Of a DNA stretch of 64,000 bases, positions 16,405 through 25,109 are shown piece by piece. This DNA is from an uncultured Pelagibacteraceae bacterium. Its GTDB lineage: Bacteria; Pseudomonadota; Alphaproteobacteria; Pelagibacterales; Pelagibacteraceae. The stretch is from NCBI GenBank assembly GCA_902571135.1, contig CACGAU010000001.1, positions 114,683 through 178,682 of the forward strand, read 5' to 3'. Positions within the stretch are counted from its first letter, which is position 1, and each line of letters opens with the position of its first letter. Made by a program: the position numbers and the translations under genes. Under the pieces are notes generated by a model. The model was given only the letters and a program-made list of their open reading frames with translations. It did no database searches and was not told where the DNA came from.

Positions 16405-17433
16405 ATGCCTAATAAAACTTTTTTTTGGTTTTTCTTACCAACAGGCTTAGCAATGATCCTGTTTATTGGGTTACCAATTATATCTACCGGCATTCAATCC
16501 TTTTACGCACAACATGATCAAGTAGTAAAAGAAGTTAAAAAATGTGACCCTTTTGGATGTACCGTTTCAATTGTAGTTGATAACGAAGAAACCTCGAAAA
16601 TTAGGGAGGCAAAGCCTCTTGGAAAATTTAATGGTTTTGGCACTTATACTGATCGAAATCATTTAGCAGTTGATGAAATAAAAAAATTTTGGAATGAAAC
16701 TGAAAGTTTTAGTGCTTTTGTAGACCAAGTAACTAATCTACCTTTTTATAAAGCTCTGATATTTACTTTAACTTATTGCCTGTTTGTTACACCAAATGTA
16801 CTCCTCTTAGGATTTGTTATTGCATTAAGCTTAAATGCAGTTGCTAGAAAAATTAGAGGACCTTTAATCTTTGGTACAATTTTACCGATGATTGTTACAC
16901 CGTTGGTTGGATCTTTAGTATTATTTTGGATGATAGATTCTCAAGGTATAATTGGAGCAAATATTCAAAATTTGATGAATGATCCTTATTTATCACTTAA
17001 ATCATCAAAAACATTAACTTGGATAACAATTATTATTTACGGAATATGGCATCACTCCCCTTTTGCATTTGTAGTTTTTTATGCAGCACTTCAAACAGTC
17101 CCTCAAGAACCAATTGAAGCTGCAATTATAGATGGAGCCTCAAGATTTCAAAGAATTAAACATATAGTTTTACCACATATTTATCCTGTAGTTACATTTG
17201 TAGCTTTGATCTCTTTAATGGATAACTTTAGGGTATTTGAACCCATTATAGGGTTTAGTGCTGAAGGAAGTGCACAGTCTTTATCTTGGTTAATCTATGA
17301 CAATTTAGTTAATGAGGAAGTGATATTGTTTGGTTCTGCTGCAGCTACTTCAATGATGACTATTATTGGTATAGCTATTCTGCTAGCACCAGTATTAATT
17401 AGAACTTGGAAAGAATTTAAAACAGCGAGATAA
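16405..17433 (+). CDS. Sugar ABC transporter permease, MalF type
   Basis: A 342-residue inner-membrane permease. Helix 1 (about 7-29) is followed by an ~80-residue periplasmic loop with a Cys-x4-Cys pair (KCDPFGCTV), then the BPD_transp_1 core with the EAA loop EPIEAAIIDGASRFQRIKHIVLP. The partner permease follows after 2 nt. No ATPase gene is adjacent. As in the other MalF-type protein of this window, the extended loop contains exactly two cysteines, probably a disulfide that shapes the contact with the binding protein. Confidence 0.9.
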   Translation: MPNKTFFWFFLPTGLAMILFIGLPIISTGIQSFYAQHDQVVKEVKKCDPFGCTVSIVVDNEETSKIREAKPLGKFNGFGTYTDRNHLAVDEIKKFWNETESFSAFVDQVTNLPFYKALIFTLTYCLFVTPNVLLLGFVIALSLNAVARKIRGPLIFGTILPMIVTPLVGSLVLFWMIDSQGIIGANIQNLMNDPYLSLKSSKTLTWITIIIYGIWHHSPFAFVVFYAALQTVPQEPIEAAIIDGASRFQRIKHIVLPHIYPVVTFVALISLMDNFRVFEPIIGFSAEGSAQSLSWLIYDNLVNEEVILFGSAAATSMMTIIGIAILLAPVLIRTWKEFKTAR

Positions 17434-17435
17434 TT

Positions 17436-18317
17436 ATGGATTATGGACTAGATACAAAATCAACTCGTTTAAAAACTTTTAATACTATTTTTATAATTAC
17501 TTGGTTGTTAATTGCTTGCTTCCCTTTTATTTGGACTTTTTGGGGATCATTTAAAGTAAGAGCTGATTTCTTTTCAAGATCTGATTGGTGGTATGCGATA
17601 TCAGCATTTAATACCTTAATTGAAACAGGCGGACAATTTACAACTAATGCTTATACTCAGGCTTGGACTGAAGGCGAATTTTGGAAAGCATCAAAAAATA
17701 CAATTATAGTTACAGTATTTGTTGTAAGTATTTCTTTGTTTTTAGGAACTTTAGGAGCATACGCTCTTTCAAGATCAACTGAGAAATATGCTTTTTGGAT
17801 TTTAATGGCAGCTTTAATTTTTAGAGCTATGCCACATATAACTTTAGTATCAGGATATCTTTTTCCTTTCTTTGAATTGCAGATTTGGGGAATTCTTCCT
17901 ACTACGATTGTTGTTTTGGTTGCTATAAATCAACCTTTTACTTTGTGGCTGCTTTATTCATTTTTCAAAACTGTTCCTAAAGAACTTGATGAAAGTGCTT
18001 TAATAGATGGTTGTTCTTATTTTCAAGCTTTTAGGCATATTATTATGCCTGTGATGTGGCCTGGAGTAATTACAGCAGGTTTATTTAGTTTAATGTTAGC
18101 CTATAATGATTTTACCGTAACAGCATTACTTCTCAATCAAGAAAATCATACCATGGTTCCAAAAATACAAAGTTATTTAGGTACTAATCAACATGAAGGA
18201 AATTTAATGTGGGCAGTTTCTGCAGTTGTATCTGCTACTGCACCTTTATTTATGCTTGTTATGTTTTTCCAAAGACAGGTTATTAGTGGTTTAACTGCTG
18301 GAGCTGTGAAAGGTTGA
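17436..18317 (+). CDS. Sugar ABC transporter permease, MalG type
   Basis: A 293-residue permease with about six membrane helices, the EAA loop ELDESALIDGCSYFQAFRHIIMP and the family C-terminus VISGLTAGAVKG. Length is normal for MalG, unlike the extended homologue at 5853-7046. Its stop codon TGA overlaps the TTG start of the following HAD gene (TTGA), so that gene is translationally coupled. Confidence 0.92.
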   Translation: MDYGLDTKSTRLKTFNTIFIITWLLIACFPFIWTFWGSFKVRADFFSRSDWWYAISAFNTLIETGGQFTTNAYTQAWTEGEFWKASKNTIIVTVFVVSISLFLGTLGAYALSRSTEKYAFWILMAALIFRAMPHITLVSGYLFPFFELQIWGILPTTIVVLVAINQPFTLWLLYSFFKTVPKELDESALIDGCSYFQAFRHIIMPVMWPGVITAGLFSLMLAYNDFTVTALLLNQENHTMVPKIQSYLGTNQHEGNLMWAVSAVVSATAPLFMLVMFFQRQVISGLTAGAVKG

Positions 18318-18976
18318 AATATTATAAAGCATTACTTTTTGGTTCTATTGGATCTATTGTTGAAACTTCAGAAATTCAGAGAAAGTCATTCAATAAAGCA
18401 TTCAAACAATATGGACTCGATTGGAATTGGACCAAACGTGAGTATCAAAATTTATTAAGCAAATCAGGTGGCAAAAATAGAATATCAAGATATGCCAAAA
18501 AGAAAAAAATTGAAGTTAATTCAGTATATTTAAGAAATTTAAAGACTAAATTCTTTAATAATTATCTTAAAAAAAATCATCTTAAATTAAGGCCAGGTGT
18601 TAAAAATTTAATTTCTTTATGCAAAAAAGAAAATATAAAAATTGCATTTGTTTCATCTACTTCTACAAATAATATAAATGCAATCTTATATTGTTTAAGA
18701 AATTCAATTAATAAAAGAGATTTTAACTTTATAGGGAATGCAAAATTAGTAAAAAAATACAAACCCTACCCAGATATATACTTATTAGCACTTAAAAAAC
18801 TTAAGCTTAAAGCTAATGATTGTGTAGCAATTGAGGATTCTCAAGAAAGTTTAAATTCAGCTAGGCGAGCTAAAATAAAATGTATAATTTTTCCTGGAAA
18901 ATTTCATTCTTCAAAAAAATTTATTGGAGCTTATAAAAAAGTTTATCAGCTTAATAAAAATATTATTTTGAGATAA
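18314..18976 (+). CDS. HAD-superfamily (CbbY/beta-phosphoglucomutase-like) protein lacking the catalytic Asp pair
   Basis: A 220-residue protein starting at a TTG that overlaps the permease stop. The fold of the HAD beta-phosphoglucomutase subgroup is clear: a cap region after residue 20, motif II in IAFVSSTSTNN, motif III Lys in KKYKPYPDIYLLALKKL and motif IV in AIEDSQESLNSARRA. Motif I, normally DxDGT, reads LLFGSIGSIVETSE: the nucleophile Asp is Gly10 and the second Asp is Ile12. The phospho-aspartate chemistry is therefore not possible in the standard way. I recall related GSIGT-type proteins in other alphaproteobacteria, which would argue for a conserved non-canonical family rather than decay. 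Convergent with, and overlapping by 14 nt, the next gene. Confidence 0.8.
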   Translation: MKYYKALLFGSIGSIVETSEIQRKSFNKAFKQYGLDWNWTKREYQNLLSKSGGKNRISRYAKKKKIEVNSVYLRNLKTKFFNNYLKKNHLKLRPGVKNLISLCKKENIKIAFVSSTSTNNINAILYCLRNSINKRDFNFIGNAKLVKKYKPYPDIYLLALKKLKLKANDCVAIEDSQESLNSARRAKIKCIIFPGKFHSSKKFIGAYKKVYQLNKNIILR

Positions 18977-19718
18977 ATTCTTTTATCAAATTATTAAACT
19001 GATCAGGCTGTTCTAAGTGAACATTATGAGCACAATCTTTAAATATTTCTAAACGGCTATTTTTAATGTTTTTATTAAGTGTATCAACTTGATCAAAATT
19101 ATATGAAGTATCTTTATCGCCCCATATTATAAGGGTGTCATTTTTTATATTTTTTAAATTTTCTTTACCTCTCCAATTTTTCATTGCTAGTAATGCATTA
19201 TCAGCAGCTTCTAATGAAACATTTTTAACAGCATTTTCACAAAGGAAATAATTTTTGTCCTTATCACCTTTTACAAACCACTTAAGAGGCACTCTAGAAA
19301 AAGAGAGTTGTGTACCTTCTTGTTTAAGTTTTTCCCTTGTTTCATCCATAGTCTCAAATCTTCCCGGGATATCTCCAATAGATCCTGTTGCAAAACAAAT
19401 TAATTTATTAACTCTATCCCCAATCAATTTTGTAATTTCTTGAACAATCATTCCTCCCATTGAATGACCAATTAAATTGAATTTATCAATCTTTTTTTGA
19501 TCTAGTACATTTATAATTTCTTTAGCCATTTTATTAATAGAATCTAAAGATTTTACATTATGACTTTCTCCAAATCCTGGGAGAGCTGGGGTAATTACAC
19601 GATAATCTTTTGAAAAAAATTCTTTTTGAAAAGTCCACATTTCAGATGAGCCTAGATAACCATGAACTAAAACAAAAGGAAACCCTTCGCCTAAATCATC
19701 TACGTAAATCTTGCTCAT
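18963..19718 (-). CDS. Alpha/beta-fold hydrolase
   Basis: A 251-residue alpha/beta hydrolase without signal peptide. The oxyanion region is FVLVHGYLGSSEMW, the nucleophile elbow GHSMGG places Ser86, the acid is Asp203 in IIWGDKD, and the base is His231 in CAHNVHLEQP. The catalytic triad is complete, so it should be an esterase, lactonase or C-C hydrolase; the natural substrate cannot be read. It shares 4 nt with the LysE-type gene (start within the preceding stop region), forming a two- or three-gene minus-strand unit. Confidence 0.85.
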   Translation of the reverse strand: MSKIYVDDLGEGFPFVLVHGYLGSSEMWTFQKEFFSKDYRVITPALPGFGESHNVKSLDSINKMAKEIINVLDQKKIDKFNLIGHSMGGMIVQEITKLIGDRVNKLICFATGSIGDIPGRFETMDETREKLKQEGTQLSFSRVPLKWFVKGDKDKNYFLCENAVKNVSLEAADNALLAMKNWRGKENLKNIKNDTLIIWGDKDTSYNFDQVDTLNKNIKNSRLEIFKDCAHNVHLEQPDQFNNLIKEFISK

Positions 19719-20320
19719 AATATTTCCTTAATAATGAATAAAGTTAAAATAAACATAAAACATATAATAAAAATATTAATTACTTTCCAAATTTTTTTAC
19801 TATTTGCATACTTCGATAAATAATTAGATAAATATCCTAATATAAAAAAAAATAAAAATGATGCTATAGACGCACCTATCCCAAATAAAATTTTTTGGTT
19901 AAGTAAATAATTTTTTGAAAAATTTCCAAGAAAAAAAACTGTATCAGAATAAACATGTGGATTTAAGTATGTAAATCCTAAAGTTTTAAATACAATATTT
20001 AATTTTGAAATATTATTTGGCTCAGTGCTAAAACTAATATCAGAATAATGAGATTTTATTTTTTTAAAAATAAAGTGAAGTAAAAATAAAATTAAAAATA
20101 AATTTAAAATTAATTCAATTAAAGAGTTAAAATATTGATTAAAATAATGGAAAAGAAAAATACCCAAAAAAATTAATATCAAATCTGATATTGAGCATAT
20201 TAAGCAAACAATAAATATGTGTTGTTTTTTTAAACCTTGCTCAATAACAAAAATATTCTGGGCACCTATAGCTAAGATTAAGCTAATCCCAGTAAAGAAG
20301 CCTAATACCAGGTATTCCAT
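19715..20320 (-). CDS. LysE/ArgO family amino-acid exporter
   Basis: A 201-residue, six-helix membrane protein. The N-terminal FTGISLILAIGAQNIFVIEQGLKKQH is the conserved LysE signature (GAQNxFV), and the fourth region FTYLNPHVYSDTVFF matches the family's N-P-H motif. It should export a basic amino acid (arginine or lysine) or a related metabolite from the cytoplasm. Overlaps the hydrolase gene by 4 nt and follows the VOC protein gene by 12 nt. Confidence 0.88.
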   Translation of the reverse strand: MEYLVLGFFTGISLILAIGAQNIFVIEQGLKKQHIFIVCLICSISDLILIFLGIFLFHYFNQYFNSLIELILNLFLILFLLHFIFKKIKSHYSDISFSTEPNNISKLNIVFKTLGFTYLNPHVYSDTVFFLGNFSKNYLLNQKILFGIGASIASFLFFFILGYLSNYLSKYANSKKIWKVINIFIICFMFILTLFIIKEIL

Positions 20321-20332
20321 TAGGCTTTAAGT

Positions 20333-20743
20333 TTACTCTGGATTTGCTGTTAATGTTTTGATTTCTAGAATATTTTCGTTTGGGTCTTTAACGAAGAAAG
20401 TTTCTTGCTCGTATTTTGTTCCTTTAAATCTCAAATAAGGTTCATCGTAATACTTAGTTCCACTATCTTTTAATCTTTGTTTTAAAGCATCAAAGTCTTT
20501 TCTGGATAAATGAACACCAAAATGAGGAACAGAAACATTTCCCATGTCTACATCATGTCTCTCATTGTCTAATTTATGTTCGCTTTTATGCAAAGTTAAT
20601 TCATTGCCCCAAAAATCAACATCTGCCCATTCTTGTGCAGAGTTATCTAACCTACATCCTAAAGTTTCACTGTAAAATTTTTTTGCAACCTCTAAGTCTC
20701 CACATGGGATAGCTAGATGAAAACAATTGGTGTTTTTGTACAT
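20333..20743 (-). CDS. VOC (glyoxalase/dioxygenase superfamily) protein
   Basis: A 136-residue protein with the vicinal oxygen chelate pattern: FHLAIPCGDLEVAKKFYSETLGC at the start, HFGVHLSRKDFDALKQRL in the middle and FFVKDPNENILEIKT at the end. Candidate metal ligands are His9, His in FGVHLS and Glu in NILEIK. Proteins of this length act as glyoxalase I-like isomerases, extradiol dioxygenases or antibiotic-binding proteins. Divergent from cysE across 80 nt. Confidence 0.85.
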   Translation of the reverse strand: MYKNTNCFHLAIPCGDLEVAKKFYSETLGCRLDNSAQEWADVDFWGNELTLHKSEHKLDNERHDVDMGNVSVPHFGVHLSRKDFDALKQRLKDSGTKYYDEPYLRFKGTKYEQETFFVKDPNENILEIKTLTANPE

Positions 20744-20823
20744 ATAAACCTCTTTAAATTGAGCAATTAAGTACTATATAAGGCATATTATTTTTTAATC
20801 AACATTAACTAAACTTAAGAAAT

Positions 20824-21408
20824 ATGAGTGATTTTTTACAATCAATAATTGATAGAGATCCAGCAGCAAAATCTAAATTAAGTTTAATATTAACTTATCC
20901 AGGTGTTAAAGCAGTATTCTTTCATAGAATAGCTAATTTTTTTAGTACTGCAAAATTTCATTTGATTGCAAGAATCATTTCTCAATTTTCAAGATTCTTA
21001 ACTGGTATCGAAATACATCCAAACGCTAAAATTGGAAAAAATTTATTTATCGATCATGGAATGGGTGTTGTGATTGGCGAAACTTCAGACATTGGAGACA
21101 ATGTTACAATCTATCATATGGTTACATTAGGTGGAATTGCACCTAGTATAAACTCTAATGATCAACGTAATATGAAAAGACATCCTAGTATAAAAGAAGA
21201 TGTAGTAATTGGATCAGGTGCACAAGTATTAGGTCCAGTAGTTGTTGGCAAAGGTGCAAGAATTGGAGCTAATGCAGTCATAACTAAAGATGTTGCAGAA
21301 AATGCTGTTATGGTTGGAATTCCAGCAAGAAGTGTTGGAATAGCTGATAGTGAATTTAAACCTTATGGAATTACACCTGATAGTGATAAAAAATCAGAAA
21401 ATGAATAA
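20824..21408 (+). CDS. cysE: Serine O-acetyltransferase
   Basis: Left-handed beta-helix acetyltransferase of 194 residues that makes O-acetylserine from serine and acetyl-CoA. The signature [21 protein letters not shown] with GGIAP is the CysE active site, and hexapeptide repeats follow ([30 protein letters not shown]). It is shorter than E. coli CysE (273) and resembles the compact EpsC/CysE form with a reduced N-terminal helical domain. It overlaps cysK by 8 nt, a two-gene cysteine operon. Confidence 0.93.
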   Translation: MSDFLQSIIDRDPAAKSKLSLILTYPGVKAVFFHRIANFFSTAKFHLIARIISQFSRFLTGIEIHPNAKIGKNLFIDHGMGVVIGETSDIGDNVTIYHMVTLGGIAPSINSNDQRNMKRHPSIKEDVVIGSGAQVLGPVVVGKGARIGANAVITKDVAENAVMVGIPARSVGIADSEFKPYGITPDSDKKSENE

Positions 21409-22402
21409 CACACAAAACGATTTTATTTCAGGAATAGGAAACACTCCATTAATTAAATTAAGAGCAGCATCAGAAATTACTGGATGCAATATTTATGGAA
21501 AAGCAGAATTTTTAAATCCAGGTGGATCAGTTAAAGATAGAGCTGCACTTGCATTAATTAAAGATGCTCAACAAAAAAAATTAATTGCTAAAGGTGGAAT
21601 AGTCGTTGAAGGAACAGCAGGTAACACTGGAATTGGTTTAGGCCTTTTAGGAAATTCTTTAGGTTATAAAACAATCATTGTAATGAATGATAATCAAACC
21701 CAAGAGAAAAAAGATCTACTTAAAAATCTTGGAGCTGAATTAAGATTAGTGCCACCTAAACCTTACAAAGATGATAACAATTTTGTTAAAGTGGCAGCTA
21801 GACTTGCAGATGAATTAAGACCAACAAACAATAACGGTGTTATTTGGGCTAACCAGTTCGATAATACTGCAAATGCCAAAGGCCATTATGAAGGTACAGG
21901 ACAAGAAATTTGGGAACAAACCGAAGGTAAGGTTGATGGCTTTGTATGTTCTTCAGGAACAGGAGGAACAATTTCAGGTGTAAGCAATGCTCTTAAAGAA
22001 AAAAACAAAGATATAAAAATTTACCTGTCAGATCCTAAAGGATCGGCTCTTTATAATTACATAAAAAATGGTGAACTAAAATCTGAAGGTGGATCAATTA
22101 CTGAGGGAATTGGGTCAAGTAGAGTAACAGCTAATTTTGGTGAAGCTAAAATTGACGATGCCTATTCAATTGATGATCATGAAGCATTACCCCTACTTTA
22201 TGATCTAATACAAAATGAAGGTCTAAGCCTAGGTACTAGTTGTGGTATCAATATCGCTGGTGCAATAAGAATGGGTAAAGAATTGGGTCCTGGAAAAACT
22301 ATCGTAACAATTCTTTGTGATAGAAGTGATAAGTATGCAACTAAAATGTTTAATAAAAAATTCTTAAAAGAAAAAGGTCTACCAGTGCCTAATTGGTTTT
22401 AG
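21401..22402 (+). CDS. cysK: Cysteine synthase (O-acetylserine sulfhydrylase)
   Basis: PLP enzyme of 333 residues when started at the ATG at 21401 inside the end of cysE; this start gives the normal N-terminus ([14 protein letters not shown]). The PLP lysine is Lys45 in [11 protein letters not shown]; the substrate loop [11 protein letters not shown] and phosphate-binding [10 protein letters not shown] are intact. It combines O-acetylserine with sulfide. Its 3' end overlaps the convergent membrane-protein gene by 4 nt. Confidence 0.93.
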   Translation: MNNTQNDFISGIGNTPLIKLRAASEITGCNIYGKAEFLNPGGSVKDRAALALIKDAQQKKLIAKGGIVVEGTAGNTGIGLGLLGNSLGYKTIIVMNDNQTQEKKDLLKNLGAELRLVPPKPYKDDNNFVKVAARLADELRPTNNNGVIWANQFDNTANAKGHYEGTGQEIWEQTEGKVDGFVCSSGTGGTISGVSNALKEKNKDIKIYLSDPKGSALYNYIKNGELKSEGGSITEGIGSSRVTANFGEAKIDDAYSIDDHEALPLLYDLIQNEGLSLGTSCGINIAGAIRMGKELGPGKTIVTILCDRSDKYATKMFNKKFLKEKGLPVPNWF

Positions 22403-22815
22403 ATATAAATTTTATCGGCTAAGCCGTAACAAAGTATTGCACTCAATAAAGTTAAAATGCCTGGTGCAATTATTCCTTCGTTAGATGTTTGTGGAGTATG
22501 ACCTAATTTATTTATTTTAATTGTATAAATTCCTACACAAAAAGCTGAAAGGTTTTGCAGAAATACTAAATTAAAAAATGCCCATGTTCCTTGAAGTCCA
22601 TCAGGTCTAATAAAACCAACCCATATCGCCATAGCTACAGCTCCGATAAATAATGATCCGAAAAATCTAGTCATTCCTGCACCAGTATCGTCGATGCCAA
22701 ATTTATCTAAAAATTTTTTTGTAGCAAAAACAGTCTGATATGCATAAGCAGCAAAAATTACAAAATGCACTAAAAATACAACTAAATAAAAAATTCCATT
22801 AAATTTTTCAATCAT
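22399..22815 (-). CDS. Small four-helix membrane protein, unknown function
   Basis: A 138-residue protein with about four predicted membrane helices (near 8-28, 48-68, 77-98 and 115-135) joined by short loops with KFLDKFGIDDTGAGMTRFFG and WVGFIRPDGLQGTW. I do not recognise a named family with confidence. No catalytic motif is visible. It is convergent with cysK and lies alone on its strand; the 159 nt upstream separate it from a divergent secreted-protein gene. Confidence 0.7.
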   Translation of the reverse strand: MIEKFNGIFYLVVFLVHFVIFAAYAYQTVFATKKFLDKFGIDDTGAGMTRFFGSLFIGAVAMAIWVGFIRPDGLQGTWAFFNLVFLQNLSAFCVGIYTIKINKLGHTPQTSNEGIIAPGILTLLSAILCYGLADKIYI

Positions 22816-22885
22816 AGTGAAACGTTATCAAAAATTAAAATTAATTAAAACAATTAATTCAACGATTTTTACAGTTTAAAAATGC

Positions 22886-22903
22886 ATATCTGTCGCGCGA
22901 TAT
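22886..22903. promoter_or_regulatory. Inverted repeat with GC-rich core upstream of a secreted-protein gene
   Basis: ATATC-TGTCGCGC-GATAT: 5-bp arms around an 8-nt core in an otherwise AT-rich gap between divergent genes (22816-22974). Farther down, GTAAC/GTTAC and AGACT/AGTCT short repeats (about 22911-22950) could form hairpins in the leader of the 22975 gene. A regulator site or a structured leader are both possible. Confidence 0.35.
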
Positions 22904-22974
22904 AAACACAAGAGACTCCTCAATAAAAATGTAACAGTCTTTGGTTACGGTTCAATTATTCAGAAAGGAATATT

Positions 22975-23463
22975 ATGAAAAAAATAATACTAACATTAAT
23001 TTTTACATTAATGTCAATGTCTTCAGTATCATTTGCAGATGGTCATAGTGGAAAAATTAGTCTTGCTGGTTTTTTTGTTGGCGATGCTAAAGCTATTGTA
23101 GATGAAAAAGGTAACATCATGACTTTTACATATGAAGGTCTAAGTGGATTTAATGCAATTGAAGGTACTTCGTTTGGTGATAATTCATCACATCATTGTA
23201 TAGGTGCAGGAACTATTCCAGGTAAAGGTTTTGAAATGGGTCACTGCAAAATAATGTTTATAAATGGTGACACAGCAATAATTTATTATGAAATAAAATT
23301 AGGTTACTCAATGGAAGGTACTTTTAAATGTATCAGTGGTACAGGTAGATATGAAGGTATCGAATGCAGTGGAACTACAGGTTATACACAAATTAAGCCT
23401 GCTCAGGAAGGTAAAATACATGCAACGAATTATTACAGGGGTACTTATAAATTAAAAAAATAG
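22975..23463 (+). CDS. Secreted four-cysteine protein of unknown function
   Basis: A 162-residue protein with a clear Sec signal peptide (MKKIILTLIFTLMSMSSVSFA, cleaved before DGHS). The mature part is glycine-rich and predicted to be mostly beta, with four cysteines in CIGAG, GHCKIM, FKCISG and IECSG contexts, so two disulfides are likely in the periplasm. No known domain is recognised. It has a strong ribosome binding site (AGAAAGGAATA). It opens a run of small genes that includes another Cys-pair secreted protein and a thioredoxin-fold DsbA-like protein. Confidence 0.8.
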   Translation: MKKIILTLIFTLMSMSSVSFADGHSGKISLAGFFVGDAKAIVDEKGNIMTFTYEGLSGFNAIEGTSFGDNSSHHCIGAGTIPGKGFEMGHCKIMFINGDTAIIYYEIKLGYSMEGTFKCISGTGRYEGIECSGTTGYTQIKPAQEGKIHATNYYRGTYKLKK

Positions 23464-23472
23464 GAAAATAAT

Positions 23473-23847
23473 ATGAAAAATATAATAATAACTTTATTCA
23501 GTGTTTTATTTCTAACATCTACATATGCAGATATGAATGATAGCGATAAAAATAGAGCTTGGGAATGCAGTGGGATATATATGGCAAATTATTTTTTACC
23601 ATCAGGTGAAACATTTGAATATAGTATGAAAGAAAAATCTATGGCATCAGTGAAAGTTTTAAAAGCTTATGCTTTAGAAGTAGGAATTCCTGAAAAGGAA
23701 TGGGATGAGGGAGTAAACAAAGCTGTTGATAAGCATTATGGATCTAAATTTGACGAGTCTAAAACTAATGCATGTCATGACTTTGTAAATTCAACAATAC
23801 CTAATGGAGAAGATAGAGTTAAAAAGGTAGTTCAAACTCTATATTAA
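23473..23847 (+). CDS. Small secreted protein with a single cysteine pair
   Basis: A 124-residue protein, signal peptide MKNIIITLFSVLFLTSTYA then DMNDSDKN. The mature domain is helical with two cysteines (AWECSGIY and NACHDF) far apart, likely one disulfide. Not recognised as a named family. It follows the preceding secreted protein by 9 nt and has an AGGAAAATA ribosome binding site, so co-expression is expected. Confidence 0.75.
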   Translation: MKNIIITLFSVLFLTSTYADMNDSDKNRAWECSGIYMANYFLPSGETFEYSMKEKSMASVKVLKAYALEVGIPEKEWDEGVNKAVDKHYGSKFDESKTNACHDFVNSTIPNGEDRVKKVVQTLY

Positions 23848-23863
23848 AAAAAAAGGAGAAAAA

Positions 23864-24148
23864 ATGGAAAAAGAAATGTTAGTAGTAGCAAAGTTAAAAG
23901 AAGGTACTTTTGAAAAATTCATGGGATTTATGCAATCTCCTGAAGGACTTGCTGAAAGAGCAAAAGTTGCAGTTGTTGAAAAAACAATTGGAACTGTAAC
24001 TCCAGACAAAAGTACTGTAATGTTTAAAATATTTTGTACTGATGAAGCTGCACTTCATAAGTTTATAGAAGGTACCGAGGTATCAAAACCGATAATGGAT
24101 GAAGTTTTAGACAGTTACTCAATATATGATTTAACTAAGGTTAAATAG
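23864..24148 (+). CDS. Small alpha/beta protein, unknown
   Basis: A 94-residue cytoplasmic protein with the alternating strand/helix pattern of a dimeric ferredoxin-like fold (LVVAKLKEGTFEKFMGFMQSP ... TVMFKIFCTDEAALHKFIEG). No catalytic residues can be identified. The ribosome binding site AAAAAGGAGAAA is excellent. Located 16 nt after the secreted protein and 11 nt before the SnoaL-like gene, in an evident operon. Confidence 0.7.
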   Translation: MEKEMLVVAKLKEGTFEKFMGFMQSPEGLAERAKVAVVEKTIGTVTPDKSTVMFKIFCTDEAALHKFIEGTEVSKPIMDEVLDSYSIYDLTKVK

Positions 24149-24159
24149 AAAGGAATAAC

Positions 24160-24480
24160 ATGTCTATATTAGAGAAATATAGTGCTGCATTAAAAAATAA
24201 AGATGAAGGCGCTATGAATGAACTTTTGCATGATGATTTTAAATTCACAATGCACAAGTCAGGAAATGTTTTAACCAAAAGTGATGTTATCAAATGGGCG
24301 ATGAGTGGTGATATTAATCAAGACAAGGTTAGAATTGTTTATGAAAATGACGAAGTTGGTATTCACCATGCCTTCGTAACATTTAATGATGGTAATGTTG
24401 AGGCGGTAATGGCAGTTTATAAATATGACAATGGAAAAATTGTCAGTTTAGAAACTGGTGCTACACCAATGCCAAAATAA
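24160..24480 (+). CDS. SnoaL/NTF2-like single-domain protein
   Basis: A 106-residue NTF2-fold protein: helix LEKYSAALKNKDEGAMNELLHDDFKFTMH at the start and strands HHAFVTFNDGNVEAVMAVYKYDNGKIVSLET at the end. It is the minimal version of the fold that occurs doubled in the proteins at 10874 and 12955. Function unknown; it may bind a small ligand. The next gene begins with GTG directly after its stop. Confidence 0.72.
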   Translation: MSILEKYSAALKNKDEGAMNELLHDDFKFTMHKSGNVLTKSDVIKWAMSGDINQDKVRIVYENDEVGIHHAFVTFNDGNVEAVMAVYKYDNGKIVSLETGATPMPK

Positions 24481-25071
24481 GTGAGTGAAATTGATTTTTA
24501 TTTTTCGATAGGAAGCACATATACCTATCTATCCGTAACTAGAATACTTGATGTTGAAAAACAACATCAAGTAAAATTTAACTGGAAACCTTTTTCGGTA
24601 AGAGCAATCATGAAAGAAATGAATAATATCCCATTTCCAAAAGATAAAATGAATAAAGTTAATTACATGTGGAGAGATATTGAAAGAAGAGCTGAAGGTT
24701 ATGGTTTTTTTGCTAAAACGCCAGTTCCCTATCCATTATCAGAATTTGATTTAGCAAACCAAATTGCAATCCTTGGTTTTGAAAAAGGTTGGGGAGAAAA
24801 ATTTGTTATTCTTACTTATAAAAAATGGTTTCAAGAAGGTAAAGAACCAGCAATTGAAACAAGTATTTCCGAAGTTTGCTCAGAATTAAGCTTAGATAAA
24901 GATAAAATAATCTTTGAAGCAAAATCCTCAGATATAGAAACAAAGTATAATGAAAACACAAACTCGGCTCGTGAAAATAAAATATTTGGTAGCCCATCTT
25001 TTATTGTAAAAAATGAACTCTTTTGGGGAGATGATAGAATGGAAGATGCAATTAAATGGTCTCTTAAATAA
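24481..25071 (+). CDS. DsbA-family protein, 2-hydroxychromene-2-carboxylate isomerase-like
   Basis: A 196-residue cytoplasmic thioredoxin-fold protein (no signal peptide) starting at GTG immediately after the previous stop. It begins IDFYFSIGSTYTYLSVTRI, where the kappa-GST/HCCA isomerase family has a catalytic Ser in place of the DsbA CxxC; no CxxC is present. FGSPSFIVKNELFWGDDRMEDAI is the conserved C-terminal signature. Family members are glutathione-dependent isomerases or oxidoreductases. No aromatic-degradation genes are nearby, so the true substrate is open. Confidence 0.85.
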   Translation: MSEIDFYFSIGSTYTYLSVTRILDVEKQHQVKFNWKPFSVRAIMKEMNNIPFPKDKMNKVNYMWRDIERRAEGYGFFAKTPVPYPLSEFDLANQIAILGFEKGWGEKFVILTYKKWFQEGKEPAIETSISEVCSELSLDKDKIIFEAKSSDIETKYNENTNSARENKIFGSPSFIVKNELFWGDDRMEDAIKWSLK

Positions 25072-25109
25072 TTCTATATATTCTACTTAAATTCATTTAA
25101 AGTCTTGAA

